Positions 1-8,439 of a DNA stretch of 64,000 bases are shown here, one piece after another. The DNA comes from Acinetobacter pullicarnis. GTDB taxonomy: Bacteria > Pseudomonadota > Gammaproteobacteria > Pseudomonadales > Moraxellaceae. The translations under genes were made by a program, and so were the position numbers. Position 1 is the first letter of the stretch; each line of letters starts with the position of its first letter. The stretch spans positions 558,001-622,000 of the forward strand of contig NZ_VCMZ01000001.1 of assembly GCF_006352475.1 (NCBI RefSeq). The letters are read 5' to 3'. The notes under the pieces were generated by a model that was given only the letters and a program-made list of their open reading frames with translations, was not told the origin of the DNA and did no database searches.

Positions 1-979
1 CCGCCTGATTGTCGACTTCGATTAAGCCTTGTGGATACAGTTGCGATAAGATTTCAGCAACACCCCCCCGGTTCCACCCAATCACCGGGGTACCCAAAGA
101 CAATGCCTCTAAAGCAGTACGACCAAAAGTTTCCGCTTGAGTGGATAATGACAACACCACATCGCTAAACGCCAGCCATTCACGAATATCACTACGATGA
201 CCGACAAAGGTAATATCGTCAACTAAACCTTTGTCTTTAATTTTTTGTTCAAGTTCATCTAAGTAGGCGGCTTTCTTGATGTCTGCACCACCGACCACCA
301 CGGCATGTAAGCGTGGAAACTTTTTACGTAAGGTTGCAATCAGTTCAATCAGATTTTCATGGCCTTTAAGGCGTGTGATACGGCCCGGCAGGCAAATAAT
401 AAAGCGGTCTTCTAACTGCGGATAATCATGAAAAGTCTGCTGAAACCATTGTGCTGCAGGCTGATAGCCATGTGGGAACTCTTGTGGATTGATTCCACGA
501 TAAATACGTACAATATCTGCAGGTGGACAATTTGGATAATGGCTGGTGATGTAGTCGACCACACTGTTTGATACGGCAATGACTTTTTCGGCTTGGGTCA
601 TAATGGCGCTATAGCGATTAATCGAGTAAAAGCCATGTACTGTGCTGATTAAGTGCGGACGTTTTGCAACAGGAATACCTCTTAAAGCAAGATGGGTAAT
701 CCATGCAGGTACACGTGAACGCACATGTAAAATATCGGGTTGATGTTGCAAAATAAGTCTGCGCAATGGTCGAACTTGCCAGAGGCTCGCCAAAGATTTC
801 TTTTGAATCGGTAGGTTTAAGTGTTGCGACCCCTCAGCTTCAAGCTGCGGGACTAAACGTCCACCATTGGAGACAACCAGTGATTCATGTCCTGCTGTGA
901 TTAAGGCTTTGGCCACTTCTAAGGTCCCGCGTTCAACACCACCACTATTTAATTCAGGAAGTAATTGCATAACTTTCAT
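1..979 (-). CDS. GT4-family glycosyltransferase (partial, C-terminus outside window)
   Basis: Reading the minus strand from the ATG at 979 gives MKVMQLLPELNSGGVERGT, the classic N-terminus of GT-B fold group 1/GT4 glycosyltransferases (the nucleotide-sugar enzymes of LPS, capsule or glycoprotein assembly). Further on are an HVRSRVPAW acceptor-domain motif, VVVGGAD at the start of the second Rossmann domain, and SLSTQAETFGRTALEAL, the E-x7-E donor-binding motif of GT4 enzymes. The frame stays open to base 1, so the last residues are missing. A second ATG at 985 is possible, but an AAGG sits better spaced for 979. It lies upstream of the lipid A acyltransferase gene on the same strand, which fits a lipid A/core or surface-glycan role, but the sugar and acceptor cannot be read from sequence. 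Confidence 0.9.
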   Translation of the reverse strand, partial: MKVMQLLPELNSGGVERGTLEVAKALITAGHESLVVSNGGRLVPQLEAEGSQHLNLPIQKKSLASLWQVRPLRRLILQHQPDILHVRSRVPAWITHLALRGIPVAKRPHLISTVHGFYSINRYSAIMTQAEKVIAVSNSVVDYITSHYPNCPPADIVRIYRGINPQEFPHGYQPAAQWFQQTFHDYPQLEDRFIICLPGRITRLKGHENLIELIATLRKKFPRLHAVVVGGADIKKAAYLDELEQKIKDKGLVDDITFVGHRSDIREWLAFSDVVLSLSTQAETFGRTALEALSLGTPVIGWNRGGVAEILSQLYPQGLIEVDNQA

Positions 980-1140
980 GAGCATGGGCCTTTTTGTGTT
1001 GGGTGGGTTGCAGTGAAGTGATCAGGCCAAGATAAGCCCAAAGCGGTAAATGTAAACGAATAGAAGTGAAGAAGTAAATACAAATTAAATAGCAGCTTCT
1101 CCAAACCTGTATTACTTAGGCAAAACTGAGACAAAATAAA

Positions 1141-2076
1141 TCAGTAAATCTCGTTATACCCCTCTGGACGTGTTTTAAAACGTCGATGGAACCACATATA
1201 TTGAGTTGGTGCGATGCGTAATTGATTTTCAATGATTTTATTGGTACGTGTCGCATCATCTAGTTCATCTTGGCTCGGCATATTTTCAATGACTGGCTCA
1301 ATTAGAATACGATAGCGCGGATCACGGACATCACCTTCGCGATAGAAATACAGTGGAATCGCCACGGCTTTAGAAATTTTAAGGAGGCGTCGATGTGCGG
1401 TCACTGTGGCTGCGGGCACATTGAAAAATGGCGCCATAATGCCTTGTTTTAAACCGAAGTCTTGATCTGGGCTGTACCAAATGGCATGGCCTTGTTGTAG
1501 GCGTCGAATCAAACCACGCATATCATCATGATCGATTTGCGCACCATAAATAGTTTGGCGGCAACGATAAATCAGCATATCAAACAGCGGGTTGTTCTGT
1601 GGTCGATAGACCACGTCGGGATCAAAATATTGTGAACAAATATAACCACCTGCATCTAGCAAGGTGCTGTGTGTTCCCATCAATAACACACCATGGCCAG
1701 CCGCTTGTGCCTGTTGAATATGTTCGAGTCCTTCAATGCTCACTCGACCTTGAAACCATTTGGGGCTGTACCAAGCATTCAGTGTTTCAAAGACACCCAA
1801 CATCATATCGACAAAGACTTGACGTGCGTTGTCCTCAACGTGTTGCGCAGACCATTCAGGAAAACACACTTCTAAATTACGCATGGTGGTTTTGCGCCGT
1901 GATTTGAGGCGCTTAAATGCAATATTTCCCAAGCAAGTGGCTAGACGATGTTGTAGCGCCCACGGCAGAATCGCCAAAAGCATAAGAAACACGATGGCTA
2001 TCCAAATGCCCCAATACTTTGGAAGTAGAAAAGACCATTGAAATTGACCCGGCGAATAGGAAGATGTATGACTCAT
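1141..2076 (-). CDS. Lipid A biosynthesis acyltransferase, LpxL/LpxM (HtrB) family
   Basis: The 311-residue protein has one N-terminal membrane segment (about residues 18-42, IWIAIVFLMLLAILPWAL) and the LpxL/HtrB acyltransferase signature: GTHSTLLDAGG near residue 134 supplies the catalytic H-x4-D pair, followed by VVYRPQNNPLFD and WYSPDQDFG. Length matches the family (about 300). Members transfer a secondary acyl chain from acyl-ACP onto the lipid A precursor at the inner face of the inner membrane. Acinetobacter encodes more than one paralogue, and sequence alone does not tell me whether this is LpxL- or LpxM-type, so no symbol is given. It is co-oriented with the glycosyltransferase downstream, about 160 bases away. 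No strong ribosome binding site precedes the start. Confidence 0.9.
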   Translation of the reverse strand: MSHTSSYSPGQFQWSFLLPKYWGIWIAIVFLMLLAILPWALQHRLATCLGNIAFKRLKSRRKTTMRNLEVCFPEWSAQHVEDNARQVFVDMMLGVFETLNAWYSPKWFQGRVSIEGLEHIQQAQAAGHGVLLMGTHSTLLDAGGYICSQYFDPDVVYRPQNNPLFDMLIYRCRQTIYGAQIDHDDMRGLIRRLQQGHAIWYSPDQDFGLKQGIMAPFFNVPAATVTAHRRLLKISKAVAIPLYFYREGDVRDPRYRILIEPVIENMPSQDELDDATRTNKIIENQLRIAPTQYMWFHRRFKTRPEGYNEIY

Positions 2077-2375
2077 TAGGCAGATGAGGAGTTGATCTAG
2101 TAAATAATGCGATTGAGTTTAGCATGAAGCGGAAATAATGTATGAAAGTTCGTGTTGTTGCACCCTGATGTCGAAATTCCGTCTTGGTGATCAAATATGG
2201 ATGGAGGATTTTTAAAATCCTCCATTGCCTCGTATCGGTATCTAATCGGTAGCTATATGTTTTTTGAGCGCTGTATGCTTTATCGAAACTATCCATTTGG
2301 CTGAAGATGATTTGAGAACGAAGCTCTCCCAGCCTTGTATCTTGAAAAGGAGAGGCGGGATTCGGTTGCTCCCGT

Positions 2376-3986
2376 TTAGTCCTGGTCTAAGGTTTTGCAT
2401 AAAGAACAAATGATTCCCTGATGCTTCGCAGACATCAGCACATCTGGGCGTTCATAATTCTCATGACAGACCACACAACAGTAAACCGTCGCGATTGGGG
2501 TGCCATCAAGGCTATAGCGCGGTTCTTTGATGCCATCATCACTTTGTTTAATATAATATTTCCCCTTGGTGATAATGCCCATAATCGGGGTGAGTGCAAA
2601 GGCAATGATCAGCGCAATTAGTGGGGAGTAGGATGATAAAAACTGACCTAATAAGCCAAAGAAGGCGGCAATCGACAGCCCCGCTGCTGCAATAAAAGAC
2701 ACCAAACCAACCGGGTTAAAGTTGTAGAGCATATCGCGACGGTATTCTGGGCGTTTCGGTGACAGTTTAAGTAGATATTTGTTGATACTGATATCCGTGG
2801 CAACCACGGTGACCCAAGCAATGGCAAAGTTCGCATAGAATCCTAAAATATTGGCAAGCACGGCAAACATATTGCCTTCCATTAAGGCCAAGGCGATGGC
2901 CAAATTGATAAAGACAAATACAGTGCGTCCCGGATAATGTTTACGCATGCGGGTATAGGCACTGGTCCATGCCAAAGAGCCAGAGTAGGCATTGGTGACA
3001 TTGATTTTAATTTGCGATAGCACCACCAAAATCACCGCAAGCGTCAGCGCAACCCAATCGGGCAACATGTTGTGAAACACTTCATTAAACTGCCGAACGG
3101 GTTCAGTGCTATCGACTCCGGGAATTTTGGTGAGAATATAAAAACCTAAAAATGCGCCAATGATTTGTTTGATCGCGGCCAAGAACACCCAGCCTGGACC
3201 TGCCGAAAGCATCGAGATCCACCATTCACGGTTATTTTCTTTGGTCTTGGCGGGCATAAAACGTAAATAATCGACTTGTTCGCCAATCTGCATAATCAAG
3301 GATAAACACACCCCAGCCGCCAGCATAATCGCGGCAGTATCCCCCGGTGCATAGCCAGCAGTGCCAGTAAACTCACCAAAGCTATGTACCAAGGCAGGTT
3401 GTTGATAAATCAGATAGGCGACTGGCCCCACCATTAAAATCAGCCAGATGGGGGTGGTCCACAGTTGCAGTTGGCTCAAGGCTTTCATGCCATAAATCAC
3501 CAAGGGAATCACCACAATGGTGGAGATCAGATAACCCGCCCACAGCGGCACATCAAGCCCTAAAAATAGCCCCTGCGCCATAATCGAACCTTCGAGCGCA
3601 AAGAAGATAAAGGTATAACTGGCATAAATCAGGCTGGTGAGCACCGAGCCATAATAACCAAAGCCTGCACCACGGGTGATCAGGTCGAGGTCAATGTTAT
3701 AACGCGCAGAGTAATAGCCGATGGGGAAGCCGGTGATAAAAATAATCACTGCGGCAAAAAGGATGGCCCAAATGGCATTCACACTGCCGTAAGACAAACC
3801 AATGCTGGCGCCAATCGACATATCGGCCAAATAGGCAATACCGCCTAGCGCCGTGATGGAAACGACTTTGGAGCTCCAACGTCTAAAGCTATGCGGGGCA
3901 TAGCGTAGGGTATAGTCTTCTAAGGTTTCATTTATGGCTAAGCGGTGATCTTTTACATCTTGTGGTTGTGTTGATGATTCTTGCAT
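2376..3986 (-). CDS. NCS1-family cytosine/purine-type permease with C-terminal cysteine-pair tail
   Basis: About twelve hydrophobic helices and the opening LEDYTLRYAPHSFRRWS mark the NCS1 (purine-cytosine/allantoin/hydroxymethylpyrimidine) transporter family, which imports nucleobase-like compounds using an ion gradient. I place the start at 3986 (MQESSTQ) because an AAGGAG lies eight bases upstream; an earlier in-frame ATG at 4073 would add 29 residues that look noncoding. This gives 536 residues, longer than the usual 420-500, and the excess is a soluble tail after the last helix carrying CVVC and CSLC pairs about 25 residues apart, like a small zinc ribbon or rubredoxin-type knuckle. It is a single gene, preceded by 560 bases without another gene. 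The substrate is not assignable from sequence. Confidence 0.85.
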   Translation of the reverse strand: MQESSTQPQDVKDHRLAINETLEDYTLRYAPHSFRRWSSKVVSITALGGIAYLADMSIGASIGLSYGSVNAIWAILFAAVIIFITGFPIGYYSARYNIDLDLITRGAGFGYYGSVLTSLIYASYTFIFFALEGSIMAQGLFLGLDVPLWAGYLISTIVVIPLVIYGMKALSQLQLWTTPIWLILMVGPVAYLIYQQPALVHSFGEFTGTAGYAPGDTAAIMLAAGVCLSLIMQIGEQVDYLRFMPAKTKENNREWWISMLSAGPGWVFLAAIKQIIGAFLGFYILTKIPGVDSTEPVRQFNEVFHNMLPDWVALTLAVILVVLSQIKINVTNAYSGSLAWTSAYTRMRKHYPGRTVFVFINLAIALALMEGNMFAVLANILGFYANFAIAWVTVVATDISINKYLLKLSPKRPEYRRDMLYNFNPVGLVSFIAAAGLSIAAFFGLLGQFLSSYSPLIALIIAFALTPIMGIITKGKYYIKQSDDGIKEPRYSLDGTPIATVYCCVVCHENYERPDVLMSAKHQGIICSLCKTLDQD

Positions 3987-4547
3987 AGCAAATACTCCTT
4001 CTTGATAAGAGATTTGCGTTGAATGGATACGGTACATCCAATGGCTGCGAGACCAAAAGCGTGAAGCAATCAATCGATTTAAAACCGTTTATTTTAAAAA
4101 TTTTACAGTTTTTACAACCGTTCAATCTGCGCGGTGAAACTGCTTTGACGCTGCGCTGTTATCTGGTTTTAGGGCTGTAAATTCTGCTGCGGTGATGACT
4201 GTCATTGTTGTTTTGCTGCGTATGGTTTTATTCGAAGTTGCATTACCGTTTTAGCGTGGTCTGATGCATTGGTTTAAAGTGACAATGGTCTTGTTTTACA
4301 TGGTGAGTCACGATTATAAGCTGCACAAACCTGCGCTGGTGGCGCTATTCAACGCATTGTAATATAAGTTTTAAGCAAGGTTATTATAGTGTTGTGGAAA
4401 TACAGAACGCTAGAAAAAACATGCAATTTCGCTGGGTTTTCACAATAAAAAAGCGTTGGAGATGGACAAAGCCCGCAATCTTTGCGGGCTTTGTTGTCTA
4501 AGGCACAGTCTTGCAATTTGAATTGCAGACGCGTGTCTAGGCGGTTT
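3987..4547. other. Intergenic region between permease and uup
   Basis: No convincing gene is visible here. The permease promoter must lie in the left part. The right part holds the uup terminator (4467-4493). The rest is AT-rich and all short frames lack ribosome binding sites. Confidence 0.6.
4467..4493 (-). terminator. Rho-independent terminator of uup
   Basis: A perfect 12-bp stem (CAAAGCCCGCAA, 3-base loop, TTGCGGGCTTTG) lies 55 bases beyond the uup stop codon. The stem itself ends in TTTG, with only a weak T-run beyond it. Confidence 0.8.
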
Positions 4548-6452
4548 TTAGGCTTTGGTCATGTTTTCAAGCAAATCCCAGCGCTCTAGCTTTTCAAGCA
4601 ACAGTTCATCAATTTCTGATAAACGTTGTGAGGCCGCTGTCGCTGCATCTGCATTGGATACAAACCATGCACCATCAGCAAGCTTTTCAGAGAGCGTGCT
4701 TTGCTCAGTTTCCAATGCTTCGATTTCAGCAGGCAACTGTTCAAGTTCACGTTGATCTTTATAGCTAAGTTTGACTTTCTTGGCAGGGGCCGCATCACCA
4801 GCAGTGGTTTCTGCTTTGGCAATGGCTTTTTTCACATCACTTTTTTGATCGACCACGGTTTGATCCGGGCATTGTTGTAAGTAGTCTTGATAACCTCCGA
4901 CATATTCTTGAATGCCACCACGACCATCAAAGACCCAAGTCGACGTCACCACGTTGTCCATAAAGGCACGGTCATGGCTGATGAGTAGCAAGGTGCCTTT
5001 ATATTCACCGAGCATGTCTTCAAGTAACTCTAAGGTCACCATATCCAAGTCGTTGGTTGGCTCATCCATCACAATCAGGTTCGACGGTTTTAACAACAGT
5101 TTGGCCAACAAGATACGGTTACGTTCACCACCAGACAAGGCTTTGACTGGCGTACGTGCGCGTTCTGGTGAGAATAAGAAGTCTTGCAGGTAGCTATAAA
5201 TATGACGACGTTGACCATTTACATCAACAAAGTCAGAACCTTCAGAAACGTTATCTGCAACTGATTTGTTCAATTCGAGTTGGTTACGCAGTTGGTCGAA
5301 GTAGGCAACTTCTAACTGGGTACCGACTTTCACTTCACCACGATGTTCAATATCGCCCAAAATCGCTTTAATCAGCGTGGTTTTACCCACACCGTTGTCA
5401 CCGACCAGACCAATACGATCGCCACGCATCACCACTGCAGAGAAATCATTGATCAATTGGTTGTCGCCATAGCTAACGCCCAAGTGTTCAATTTCAAAGA
5501 CCAATTTTCCTGAGCGAGAAGCTTCTTGCACGCCCATATTGACCTTGCCTTGCTGCGAGCGGCGTGCTTTTGATTCTTCACGCAATGCTTTTAATGCACG
5601 AACACGGCCTTCGTTACGGGTACGTCGTGCTTTAATGCCTTGGCGAATCCAAACTTCTTCTTCGGCCAATCTTTTGTCAAACAATGCATTTTGTTTTTCT
5701 TCAGCTTCCATTTGCTGCGCTTTTAATTCGATATAGCGCGTGTAGTTACCTTCATAACTACGCAATACACCACGATCGAGTTCGACAATACGCGTTGCAA
5801 CGCTATCGACAAATGCACGGTCATGCGAGATAAACAATAACGTTAAGTTGTTTTGATCAAGTAAGAATTTCTCTAACCATTCAATACTTTCAACGTCTAA
5901 ATGGTTCGTAGGCTCATCGAGTAATAACACATCAGGCTGGGTCAACAGTGCTTGGGCCAAAAGCACACGACGCTTACGTCCACCTGACAATTCAGCCAAA
6001 TCGCTTTCCGGGTCTAAGCCCATTTTACTGAGGATCGAATTGACCTTGGTTTCTAATGACCAACCGTCGTGTTTATCGAGCTCATGCTGCAAATCACCCA
6101 TGCGTTCACAGGCTTGCATATCACCAAGCACGCAGGCATCATTGGCTTCGTGGTAGGCTTTGAGCACTTTTGCGGCTTCGCCTGCACCTTCAGCAACCAC
6201 GTCTGCAACTTTACCCGAATCAACTGGCACGTCTTGTGCAAGCATAGAAACAGTCAAACCATTTTGAATGGTGACTTCACCCGCATCTGGGAAGAGGCTA
6301 CCTTCGATGAGTTTGAGGAGTGTCGATTTACCCTCACCATTTCGACCAATTAAACACACGCGTTCGCCACGTTCTAAATTGAAACTTGCGCCGTCGAGAA
6401 GAGAAGGTCCCCCGAATGCAAGTTGGACGTCCCTTAGGGTAATATAGGCCAT
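4548..6452 (-). CDS. uup: ABC-F ATPase Uup
   Basis: This is a 634-residue soluble protein with two ABC ATPase cassettes and no membrane segment, the ABC-F arrangement. Walker A motifs are GRNGEGKST (about residue 37) and GDNGVGKTT (about 352). Signatures are LSGGRKRR and LSGGERNR, and Walker B motifs VLLLDEPTNHLD and LIVMDEPTNDLD. The linker between cassettes is charged and arginine-rich, and a coiled-coil C-terminal domain (from about residue 555) binds DNA in characterised Uup proteins. The family acts on ribosomes or branched DNA intermediates; Uup loss in E. coli raises precise transposon excision. It is divergent from slyX with only 33 bases between the starts, so its promoter must overlap coding sequence. 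Confidence 0.95.
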   Translation of the reverse strand: MAYITLRDVQLAFGGPSLLDGASFNLERGERVCLIGRNGEGKSTLLKLIEGSLFPDAGEVTIQNGLTVSMLAQDVPVDSGKVADVVAEGAGEAAKVLKAYHEANDACVLGDMQACERMGDLQHELDKHDGWSLETKVNSILSKMGLDPESDLAELSGGRKRRVLLAQALLTQPDVLLLDEPTNHLDVESIEWLEKFLLDQNNLTLLFISHDRAFVDSVATRIVELDRGVLRSYEGNYTRYIELKAQQMEAEEKQNALFDKRLAEEEVWIRQGIKARRTRNEGRVRALKALREESKARRSQQGKVNMGVQEASRSGKLVFEIEHLGVSYGDNQLINDFSAVVMRGDRIGLVGDNGVGKTTLIKAILGDIEHRGEVKVGTQLEVAYFDQLRNQLELNKSVADNVSEGSDFVDVNGQRRHIYSYLQDFLFSPERARTPVKALSGGERNRILLAKLLLKPSNLIVMDEPTNDLDMVTLELLEDMLGEYKGTLLLISHDRAFMDNVVTSTWVFDGRGGIQEYVGGYQDYLQQCPDQTVVDQKSDVKKAIAKAETTAGDAAPAKKVKLSYKDQRELEQLPAEIEALETEQSTLSEKLADGAWFVSNADAATAASQRLSEIDELLLEKLERWDLLENMTKA

Positions 6453-6485
6453 AGTGTTTCCTGAAATCTCAAATGAGGACTAAAA

Positions 6486-6731
6486 ATGACTGAAGCAAAA
6501 AATATTGATGAACAGGCGTCATTCTCCGCACCCATAGAAGATTTGCAAGTGCGAATTGCATTTTTGGACGATTTAGTCGAACAATTAGATGCAGAAGTTG
6601 CCCGTCAGGGTGCCGATATCGCCGATTTAAAGAAACAAATGCAATTGTTGTATCAGCGCGTCGATAGTTCAGATCGTTCTGATGGTATTGCTAGCTTTGA
6701 TCCTTCGAATGATCGACCACCCCATTATTAA
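6486..6731 (+). CDS. slyX: SlyX family protein
   Basis: This 81-residue acidic coiled-coil protein has the SlyX hallmarks: a heptad-patterned core (IAFLDDLVEQLDAEVARQ then DIADLKKQMQLLYQRV) and the conserved C-terminal PPHY. The usual length is 70-80 residues. The biochemical role is unknown; the name comes from its position near slyD in E. coli. The start is set by GAGGAC just upstream, within the short gap to the divergent uup gene. Confidence in family is high, function is not implied. Confidence 0.92.
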   Translation: MTEAKNIDEQASFSAPIEDLQVRIAFLDDLVEQLDAEVARQGADIADLKKQMQLLYQRVDSSDRSDGIASFDPSNDRPPHY

Positions 6732-6991
6732 TCGCAGTGAATCGCGTGATCGCAGCCATCATTTGAGCTGCTATATCGCGGTATTAACCCAATCTATCAA
6801 CGCAATATATCAACCTAATGTGTCAAAGCCGTGTGTTCATTCGCTTAAGTGACTTGGGCCGATTAATACTGTGCTGATATTTGGCTGCGACTATTATGAC
6901 TTTTTTTGCAAAATTCATGTGATTTTATTTGACCTTTATGATTAAGCTCGGTGTAATGTTGAATTGCCGATTTTGATTGAACCCTCAGACC

Positions 6992-7891
6992 ATGTTGAAT
7001 AAAGTCGCCTTGCTTGATCTTGAACAGCATCTTCCTACTGCCCATAGTCTTAGAGACTTGCTCGAACAAAATGATGTGGTGTATCTCTTTGATTGCCGTG
7101 GTCAGTTCCATTATGCATTGGCAGATTTAACCGAACTTGCGACTTGGATTTGCAGTGGCGAGGTGGTGATTTTAGAAACAGCCAAGTCGACAATAAAAGA
7201 ATATGAATACGCGATGTTGGTTGGGCAACTGCTGGCGTTGGTCGATGCCTACACCCAAGTTGAATTACTGTCTGCGATGCCAAGTTGCTCGCTTTTATTG
7301 CAGTTGATGCAAGATGCAGAATTTAATTGTCATCTCACGCCGTTGAGCGAGTCAATTCCTGTTCAGGTTCAATCAGCGCAGGAATTTAAGCGTGCAGCGA
7401 GAGCCAGTGTCGCCAAAGCATTACAACCGATTCGCCAGCATCCACGTGTTGATCAACTGTTAAATCGCTGTATTGATAAATTACATCAGCAACCGGTCAA
7501 TGCATTACGTCCATTGTCCCGCTGGTTGGAAAGTCTGCGTTACCATCCAAGTCTGATGCAACAAGCAGAGCCCGCGCCTACTCGGGTACCTGAGCCTGCA
7601 CCAGCCGTAATAGACGTTATTCATGCGCCCGCCAAGCCGAGTCTTGAACAAGTGCAAGCCAAGCTCTATCAAAATTTTAGTAAAGTGGATCGGGTGCAAG
7701 TCGCGGTGCTGCGTAAGCTCAATCAGCTTCAGTCTGAAAAGCCAAAAGATATTTATGCACTCCGTGATTTTTTAGCGGCAGAGTTTCCTGAGTCTGATAT
7801 TGGGATGTTGCTCAAAGAATTGCTAGAGAAGGGCTATATATACTGGAATGGTCACGAAGTTATCTATAGTCATGAGATGGTTTTAAATTAA
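6992..7891 (+). CDS. Conserved hypothetical protein (about 299 aa)
   Basis: I do not recognise this family. I prefer the ATG at 6992 (MLNKVALLDLEQHLP); a TTG at 6977 in the same frame would add five residues. It is soluble and largely helical, with a proline-rich hinge around residues 195-215 (PAPTRVPEPAPAV). The last 80 residues (VQVAVLRKLNQLQ through GYIYWNGHEVIY) look like a small winged-helix or degron-type domain, but that is a guess from pattern. There is no signal peptide. It lies on the same strand as slyX, the next small membrane protein gene and topA, with a 68-base gap to the next gene, so co-transcription toward topA is plausible. No ribosome binding site stands out. Confidence 0.8.
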   Translation: MLNKVALLDLEQHLPTAHSLRDLLEQNDVVYLFDCRGQFHYALADLTELATWICSGEVVILETAKSTIKEYEYAMLVGQLLALVDAYTQVELLSAMPSCSLLLQLMQDAEFNCHLTPLSESIPVQVQSAQEFKRAARASVAKALQPIRQHPRVDQLLNRCIDKLHQQPVNALRPLSRWLESLRYHPSLMQQAEPAPTRVPEPAPAVIDVIHAPAKPSLEQVQAKLYQNFSKVDRVQVAVLRKLNQLQSEKPKDIYALRDFLAAEFPESDIGMLLKELLEKGYIYWNGHEVIYSHEMVLN

Positions 7892-7959
7892 ATTCAAGCT
7901 GAAACTTGCGTTTTATATTCAGCTTGTGCAACTCTAATAGGGATTGACACAAGTGGATT

Positions 7960-8409
7960 ATGGAACGCATGGGGCTTTGGATAACGATTATTATCGTCGT
8001 TTTTGTATTAGGTTCAATTTTTGGCCTAAGAGTGAGCCCGAGAGAAAAGGCGCTCGGATTGATGCGTGAAAAAGCCAGAAAAATAGGGCTACATCCGCGT
8101 TTAGTTGTTGCGCCTGATTGGACCAAAATCCCAAAAGCCACAGAAAATCGTGCCAGCATGGTGGCCTACTATAGTGTATTGATTCCTGATGCACGTTTGC
8201 CTTTAATGCGTGCGCTGATTCAGAATGAACAGTTACAGGTTGTGCAGGGCGATGAGAAATTTAATGAGATTCTCATTGCATTACAGGGAATTTATGCTAT
8301 TGATATGCAGGCAAACTGTGTCGGCATTTATTGGGACGAGTCTTGTGACCTCCGCGCCACACAGCTTGATGCTATGAAAGCATTTTTGATTTCTTTGGCT
8401 GAACATTAA
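7960..8409 (+). CDS. Small membrane-anchored hypothetical protein
   Basis: This 149-residue protein has one N-terminal transmembrane helix (about residues 3-22, MGLWITIIIVVFVLGSIFGL) followed by a soluble domain, probably cytoplasmic because positive residues (SPREKALGLMREKARK) follow the helix. There are no catalytic motifs I can name. The soluble part contains LVVAPDWTKIPKATENRASM and a C-terminal helix. The gene ends 30 bases before topA and is probably in the same transcript. I do not recognise the family; it looks like a conserved Acinetobacter protein of unknown role. Confidence 0.8.
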   Translation: MERMGLWITIIIVVFVLGSIFGLRVSPREKALGLMREKARKIGLHPRLVVAPDWTKIPKATENRASMVAYYSVLIPDARLPLMRALIQNEQLQVVQGDEKFNEILIALQGIYAIDMQANCVGIYWDESCDLRATQLDAMKAFLISLAEH

Positions 8410-8439
8410 TTTAGATATAAACAGGAATAACAGTAGATT

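Noticed and set aside
1913..2296. 127-codon minus-strand ORF before the lipid A acyltransferase
   Set aside because: It overlaps the acyltransferase in another frame and shows no domain; the acyltransferase frame has clear family motifs.
4467..4493. Possible riboswitch or attenuator for the permease
   Set aside because: The hairpin is a plain perfect stem directly beyond the uup stop and far from the permease start.
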